From positions 1 through 9,019 of the forward strand of contig CAMCJY010000063.1 in the NCBI GenBank assembly GCA_945875225.1: 9,019 nucleotides of DNA, given 5' to 3'. The notes under the pieces are model-generated. The model searched no databases and was not told where the DNA came from. It saw only the letters and a list, made by a program, of their open reading frames with translations. The position numbers and the translations under genes are program-made. This document shows positions 6,324 to 9,019 of the stretch, piece after piece. How positions within the stretch are numbered: the stretch's first letter is position 1; every line of letters begins with the position of its first letter. This DNA is from Comamonas sp. lk (lineage in GTDB: Bacteria; Pseudomonadota; Gammaproteobacteria; Burkholderiales; Burkholderiaceae_C).

Positions 6324-6817
6324 GCTTTGGGCCGTTCCAGCTTGCGAGGCTCAGCGCTGCGCACGACCGGCTAGGGTTTCGCAGTGATTCCGAGCCGCTT
6401 AATCGCTACCTAAGAGAGCAAGCCACGCAGGACATTCGCCGTCGTTTGTCAGCCTGCTTCGTGGCCACAACCGACGGACGACGTATCGCTGGCTACTACA
6501 CCTTGGCTTCGGCAAGCGTACTCCTGGCCGATCTCCCGGTCAGTACCAGCAAAAAATTGCCGCGCTACCCAACCGTGCCCACCGTTCGTATGGGCCGCTT
6601 GGCCGTGGATCAATCATTTAAGGGGCAAGGTCTTGGTGGGGCCTTGCTGGCCGACGCGCTCGATCGCGCCGCCCAATCGGAGATTGCCGCCTTCGCGCTG
6701 ATGGTGGACGCCAAAGACGAGTCGGCCGTCGCGTTTTACTTGCATCACGGTTTTATTGCCTTGCCAGACTCCCCGCTTAAGCTGTTCTTACCGTTGGCAT
6801 CCCTTCCGAGCACTTAA
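6320..6817 (+). CDS. GNAT acetyltransferase toxin, TacT-like
   Basis: 165 aa GNAT-fold toxin. In this family (TacT, AtaT, ItaT) the enzyme uses acetyl-CoA to acetylate the free amino group of an amino acid on charged tRNA, stopping translation. The acetyl-CoA pyrophosphate loop is KGQGLGGALL (101-110) after the beta-strand MGRLAVDQ (91-98). The family's acid/base tyrosine is Tyr140 in AVAFYLHHGF, the position reported for Salmonella TacT. The N-terminal FRSDSEPLNRYLREQATQD block (20-38) and FVATTDGRRIAGYYTLA (47-63) are typical of toxins paired with DUF1778 proteins. All key residues are present, so it is probably active. The start is set by the 4-bp overlap with the antitoxin. Which aminoacyl-tRNA it targets cannot be read from the sequence. 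It is convergent with the membrane genes, ending 48 bp from them. Confidence 0.88.
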   Translation: MSFGPFQLARLSAAHDRLGFRSDSEPLNRYLREQATQDIRRRLSACFVATTDGRRIAGYYTLASASVLLADLPVSTSKKLPRYPTVPTVRMGRLAVDQSFKGQGLGGALLADALDRAAQSEIAAFALMVDAKDESAVAFYLHHGFIALPDSPLKLFLPLASLPST

Positions 6818-6865
6818 AGGGGATGGCTTCCGGGTCCGTCTTGATCGCCGACTGCGCTCCGTGTT

Positions 6866-7615
6866 TTAGCGGCTTTGCACCGGGCACCTAAAGTCGTCGT
6901 CCCAGGGTATCGGCGGCGCATCATCGGCTTTGCAGATGGCGTCGGTCGGCAGGCATTCTTTGCGCAACTCCTTGAATTCCAGACGCAAGGTGACGCGGCG
7001 GCTTTTTTCCGGCTGATTGAGAATGGCGGAATTAAAGGACGAGCCGCCCACCAAAAATTGTTGGCGTATGGTCTTGCGGTCCGACAGTCTAGGCGCGTCC
7101 GGTGCGCTAGCGTCGAGCAGCACGCAGAGCACGCGCTGCGAGCGCTCTAGGCTGAGGTTGAGGTTGTGCAGGTAGCTGCCTTCCGGACTGGCAAAGCCCT
7201 CCACCACGTAGCGGCGCAACCATTTGCTGCATTGGGGGGTACGCGCCACGTCCAGTACTTCGGGGATGAAGGCGCGCAAAAACTCCATGCGGTCTTCGGA
7301 TAACTGGTTGCCATTTTTTTTGAATTCAGCCAGCGGCCCAAAGTCGATAGTTTGGCCGCTTATTTTTACGCCCCGAAATTCGGGTCGCCGCGCCACTTTA
7401 TCCATATCAGCAATGCAGGCCATGATGGATTCTTCGCGGTCTTTGCGCTTGTCTTCGATCGAGCGCAGGCCTTGGGTTACCACCATCAAGGCCACCGCCA
7501 TGGCGACCAAAAACAGCACCATCAAGGCCGTCATCAGGTCAGAAAACGAAATCCAAAAAGGTTTTTCCGCCTCTTCTTTGGCGCGCTTACGCCGTGGCGT
7601 TTGCAATATAAACAT
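6866..7615 (-). CDS. MotB/OmpA-like membrane protein, ZorB-like stator subunit
   Basis: 249 aa. A short basic cytoplasmic N-terminus (RRKRAK) is followed by one membrane helix (about 22-47, FWISFSDLMTALMVLFLVAMAVALMVV) with a buried acid, Asp26. This is the arrangement of the proton-conducting Asp of MotB and ZorB. A linker (50-85) leads to an OmpA-like domain (about 85-215): VVEGFASPEGSY (137-148), NLNLSLERSQRV (151-162) and KSRRVTLRLEF (204-214). The Asp usual in the OmpA loop (GHTD/GYTD) is replaced by Ser143, while an Arg in the following helix (Arg158) is kept. The C-terminal tail adds cysteines 221, 228 and 244 after 67, 129 and 164, so periplasmic disulfides are possible. The start lies 7 bp after the stop of the channel subunit gene with no clear Shine-Dalgarno, suggesting translational coupling. 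ZorB-like by architecture; membership of a defence system is inferred. Other MotB/TolR-like stators remain possible. Confidence 0.8.
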   Translation of the reverse strand: MFILQTPRRKRAKEEAEKPFWISFSDLMTALMVLFLVAMAVALMVVTQGLRSIEDKRKDREESIMACIADMDKVARRPEFRGVKISGQTIDFGPLAEFKKNGNQLSEDRMEFLRAFIPEVLDVARTPQCSKWLRRYVVEGFASPEGSYLHNLNLSLERSQRVLCVLLDASAPDAPRLSDRKTIRQQFLVGGSSFNSAILNQPEKSRRVTLRLEFKELRKECLPTDAICKADDAPPIPWDDDFRCPVQSR

Positions 7616-7622
7616 GGCGCGG

Positions 7623-8603
7623 CTATTTCATGGCCGCCAGATGACTCGAGGTCTTGCGCAATTCTTCCAGCACGTCCTGCATGAGCGCCACTTGGGCCTC
7701 GGTGGCGACCACCAGCCGCTCGAGGTTTTCCTGACCGGAACTGGTTTGGAACAGGCTGTCAATCAGGTGCTGCAGACTCTCCACCTGGCTGTAGCGCGCA
7801 CTGAGCAGCGCTTTTTCCACCCAGGTAAACAACATGGCCAGCGCAATGGCCAGAGCAGACACAAAAAACGCCTGGCCCACGGTTTGCACCAGCAAGCTGA
7901 GCTGGGCTTGGGTAGTGGCCGGATCGGAAACGTCGAAATGGATCAGTCCATTAATCAGCCCTGAGAACGTACCAATAATCCCCAGGCCCGTCAGTATGCC
8001 GGGCACGTGCTTGTAAAAGTCAGAGCGCAGTGGGGAGTCCACCAGCGCGTAGTCCGAAAAAAAGGTTTCTGCCAAGGCCGATGCGCGCCAGCGCCGGGCC
8101 CTGCTGCTGGCCGGATCCGGCAGCTCGTTGCGCTTGTCCAGCGCTTCGGAGTACTCGTCCCACAGGCTGGAGAGCTGTGGGTCGCCCGCTACTTTGCTTT
8201 CGATGTCGGCCAAGTCCACTACCGCGCCGCCGGACTTGGCTTTCATCGCATTAAAAAACAGTTCGGAAAGTACACGTACGCGGTTTTGCGGCCCTGCCGC
8301 AGTTTGGCTCGCTTGGATGTCGTCCCAGGGCACATGCAGGCAATGGGCGTATTGGGCCCATAGGTGTGCCATGCGCGGCTCTGTCATGACTTCGCTTTCC
8401 AGCTCGTCCAGATCGACAGCGCCATGAATGGTCCCAGCTTTCAGGCCTTCCAATTTGGACAGCACCTGGGCCAGGCGGCCTTTTAATTGCAAGGCGGGTA
8501 GCACAAAGCTGGTCAGGAAATTGAGGGCAATGAGGGCTATGAGGCAGAGCACCAGCATCAAGTGCCATTGCTGCCAAAACCAGGTTTGAGTAAGGCTTGT
8601 CAT
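7623..8603 (-). CDS. MotA/TolQ/ExbB-like proton channel protein, ZorA-like
   Basis: 326 aa from the ATG at 8603. The membrane helices are TM1 14-36, then a soluble helical domain (about 40-195), TM2 199-220 (HVPGILTGLGIIGTFSGLINGL) and TM3 240-262 (TVGQAFFVSALAIALAMLFTW), then a ~64-residue helical tail. The PGILTGLGIIGTFSGL signature is typical of ZorA-like members of the MotA/TolQ/ExbB superfamily. It would form a pentameric channel around a dimer of the downstream MotB-like protein and convert ion flow into rotation or pulling. Canonical ZorA has a much longer C-terminal cytoplasmic tail; this one is short. The soluble domain contains two similar repeats (see 8043-8414). The frame extends to an ATG at 8765, adding 54 Pro/Ala-rich residues. 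I chose 8603 because GGAA lies 9-12 nt upstream, the extension has no Shine-Dalgarno and TM1 then sits at the N-terminus. Confidence 0.8.
   Translation of the reverse strand: MTSLTQTWFWQQWHLMLVLCLIALIALNFLTSFVLPALQLKGRLAQVLSKLEGLKAGTIHGAVDLDELESEVMTEPRMAHLWAQYAHCLHVPWDDIQASQTAAGPQNRVRVLSELFFNAMKAKSGGAVVDLADIESKVAGDPQLSSLWDEYSEALDKRNELPDPASSRARRWRASALAETFFSDYALVDSPLRSDFYKHVPGILTGLGIIGTFSGLINGLIHFDVSDPATTQAQLSLLVQTVGQAFFVSALAIALAMLFTWVEKALLSARYSQVESLQHLIDSLFQTSSGQENLERLVVATEAQVALMQDVLEELRKTSSHLAAMK
8043..8414 (-). repeat. Internal duplication in the ZorA-like soluble domain
   Basis: Residues 64-120 (encoded 8414-8244) and 130-187 (8216-8043) align: DLDELESEVMTEPRMAHLW..Y...L against DLADIESKVAGDPQLSSLW..Y...L, with 10 identities in the first 27 positions and no gap. 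Each copy then has an Arg-rich stretch leading to (L/A)(S/A)E(L/T)FF. The copies are diverged, so this is an old protein-level duplication and not a recent DNA repeat. Confidence 0.7.
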
Positions 8604-8781
8604 GCTGGACGTTCCGTTGTTGTTTGGCGGCAGATTCAGTGTAGCGGACTTGTCTGGCGGCGCCTGCGGGGTGTCCAGCGGCACTGCGGGAGCGGGCAAG
8701 TTGCTGAACGCCGCTCCAAGCTTTCGGCTTATCTGAAACCCCCGTGCGCCATTGGCGCCAACCATAAGCCACGAAATTTCT

Positions 8782-8808
8782 CAATATGAAATACTTAATT
8801 TCATATTG
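8782..8808. promoter_or_regulatory. 27-bp perfect inverted repeat, candidate operator
   Basis: CAATATGAAAT (8782-8792), spacer ACTTA, ATTTCATATTG (8798-8808): perfect 11-bp arms. It lies in the divergent AT-rich region between the ZorA-like gene and the gene starting at 8981, about 180 bp from each preferred start. Symmetry and length fit a dimeric helix-turn-helix regulator. The regulator and the target gene are unknown. Confidence 0.6.
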
Positions 8809-8853
8809 CAGAAAATAAAATACAAGTTATTGATCTTTATGGATAAATATTTT

Positions 8854-8874
8854 GTCTTATATAAGACATAAGAC
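8854..8874. promoter_or_regulatory. Palindrome plus third half-site (ATAAGAC) upstream of the rightmost gene
   Basis: GTCTTATATAAGAC (8854-8867) is a perfect 14-bp palindrome, followed directly by another ATAAGAC (8868-8874), giving three half-sites. Its centre TTATAT/TATATA could also serve as a -10 element. It is 107 bp before the 8981 start and probably controls that gene. I cannot name the regulator from sequence alone. Confidence 0.55.
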
Positions 8875-8980
8875 GGGTTTTATGTCATGGCGGCACGTAA
8901 AATTTACCTCACAGACGAGGCAGCGTTTGCTGCGAGCATGGGCCTTGGGGCCACAGATTTTCAATTAGTAGGAGTTTTTT

Positions 8981-9019
8981 ATGGCAAAGCAATTCAACAT
9001 CCTCATTTTGGGCGCTTCC
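8981..9019 (+). CDS. N-terminus of a putative NAD(P)-binding Rossmann-fold protein, cut by window end
   Basis: Only 13 codons are present (MAKQFNILILGAS). The start is well supported: TAGGAG (8969-8974) lies 6 nt before the ATG. A short hydrophobic beta strand ending in ILGAS is the usual opening of a Rossmann dinucleotide-binding fold, as in ketopantoate-reductase-like or saccharopine-dehydrogenase-like proteins. The specific enzyme cannot be decided. It is divergent from the membrane genes and preceded by the ATAAGAC half-site cluster. Confidence 0.6.
   Translation, partial: MAKQFNILILGAS

Larger units (their letters stand above)
8604..8980. other. Divergent intergenic control region
   Basis: The stretch between the preferred ZorA-like start and the 8981 start holds two parts. 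One (8604-8765) is open in the ZorA-like frame and could encode a 54-residue extension. The other (8766-8886) is strikingly AT-rich and carries the two inverted-repeat elements. Two small overlapping open frames start at 8882 (28 codons, ending TAG at 8966-8968) and 8887 (open to the window end). Both lack a good Shine-Dalgarno and are not called as genes. Confidence 0.5.

Noticed and set aside
5912..6364. Minus-strand open frame opposite the antitoxin
   Set aside because: The plus strand encodes a recognisable DUF1778 antitoxin with its promoter and an overlapping toxin gene.
5785..6865. Integrated element with tRNA-Cys as attachment site
   Set aside because: No direct repeat of the tRNA-Cys 3' end was found downstream in the window, and no integrase or transposase is present. 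A boundary outside the window cannot be excluded.
7224..7964. Plus-strand open frame of 246 codons across the two membrane genes
   Set aside because: It spans the junction of two well-supported minus-strand genes and shows no domain; it is a shadow frame.
8882..9019. Small open frames from ATG 8882 (28 codons) and ATG 8887 (open to the edge)
   Set aside because: They lack a good Shine-Dalgarno and overlap the 8981 gene, which has TAGGAG at ideal spacing and a Rossmann-like start.
1..9019. CRISPR array or insertion sequence
   Set aside because: No regularly spaced direct repeats, no transposase frame and no terminal inverted repeats bounding a gene were seen.

Overview
The window looks like chromosomal DNA of a betaproteobacterium, most likely Burkholderiales/Comamonadaceae. 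This rests on family resemblance of the proteins, the moderately high GC and the codon use; no phylogenetic marker was computed. It divides into a housekeeping half and an accessory half.

Region 1 (1-5559, + strand) is the conserved protein quality-control cluster tig (3' part only), clpP, clpX, lon. Catalytic and nucleotide-binding residues of ClpP, ClpX and Lon are all intact. A strong intrinsic terminator lies between clpP and clpX, and a sigma-32-like promoter lies directly upstream of lon. The cluster is therefore probably transcribed as several overlapping units, with lon separately heat-inducible.

Region 2 (5617-5899) has two tRNA genes on the + strand, tRNA-Gly(GCC) and tRNA-Cys(GCA). 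The Gly gene has its own TATAAT box and an intrinsic terminator.

Region 3 (5900-6817) is a two-gene toxin-antitoxin module of the TacA/TacT type: a DUF1778/ribbon-helix-helix antitoxin and a GNAT acetyltransferase toxin joined by an ATGA overlap. The intergenic DNA before it is crowded with inverted repeats, one of which overlaps the promoter -10 box and is a likely autorepression operator. The toxin family attacks aminoacyl-tRNA, and antitoxins are classically degraded by Lon and Clp proteases. The placement next to tRNA-Gly and lon is suggestive, but may be chance.

Region 4 (6866-8603, - strand, convergent with the toxin) is a two-gene unit for an inner-membrane ion-channel pair: a MotA/TolQ/ExbB-like protein and a MotB/OmpA-like protein. 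The pair resembles ZorA/ZorB of Zorya anti-phage systems, including an Asp at residue 26 of the B subunit in its single membrane helix. No ZorC, ZorD or ZorE effector gene lies in the window, the A subunit is short, and its soluble domain contains an internal duplication. This is the best candidate here for an undescribed or minimal system.

Region 5 (8604-9019) is an AT-rich divergent control region with a 27-bp perfect inverted repeat and a separate palindrome cluster. It is followed by the first 13 codons of a Rossmann-fold protein gene that runs off the window.
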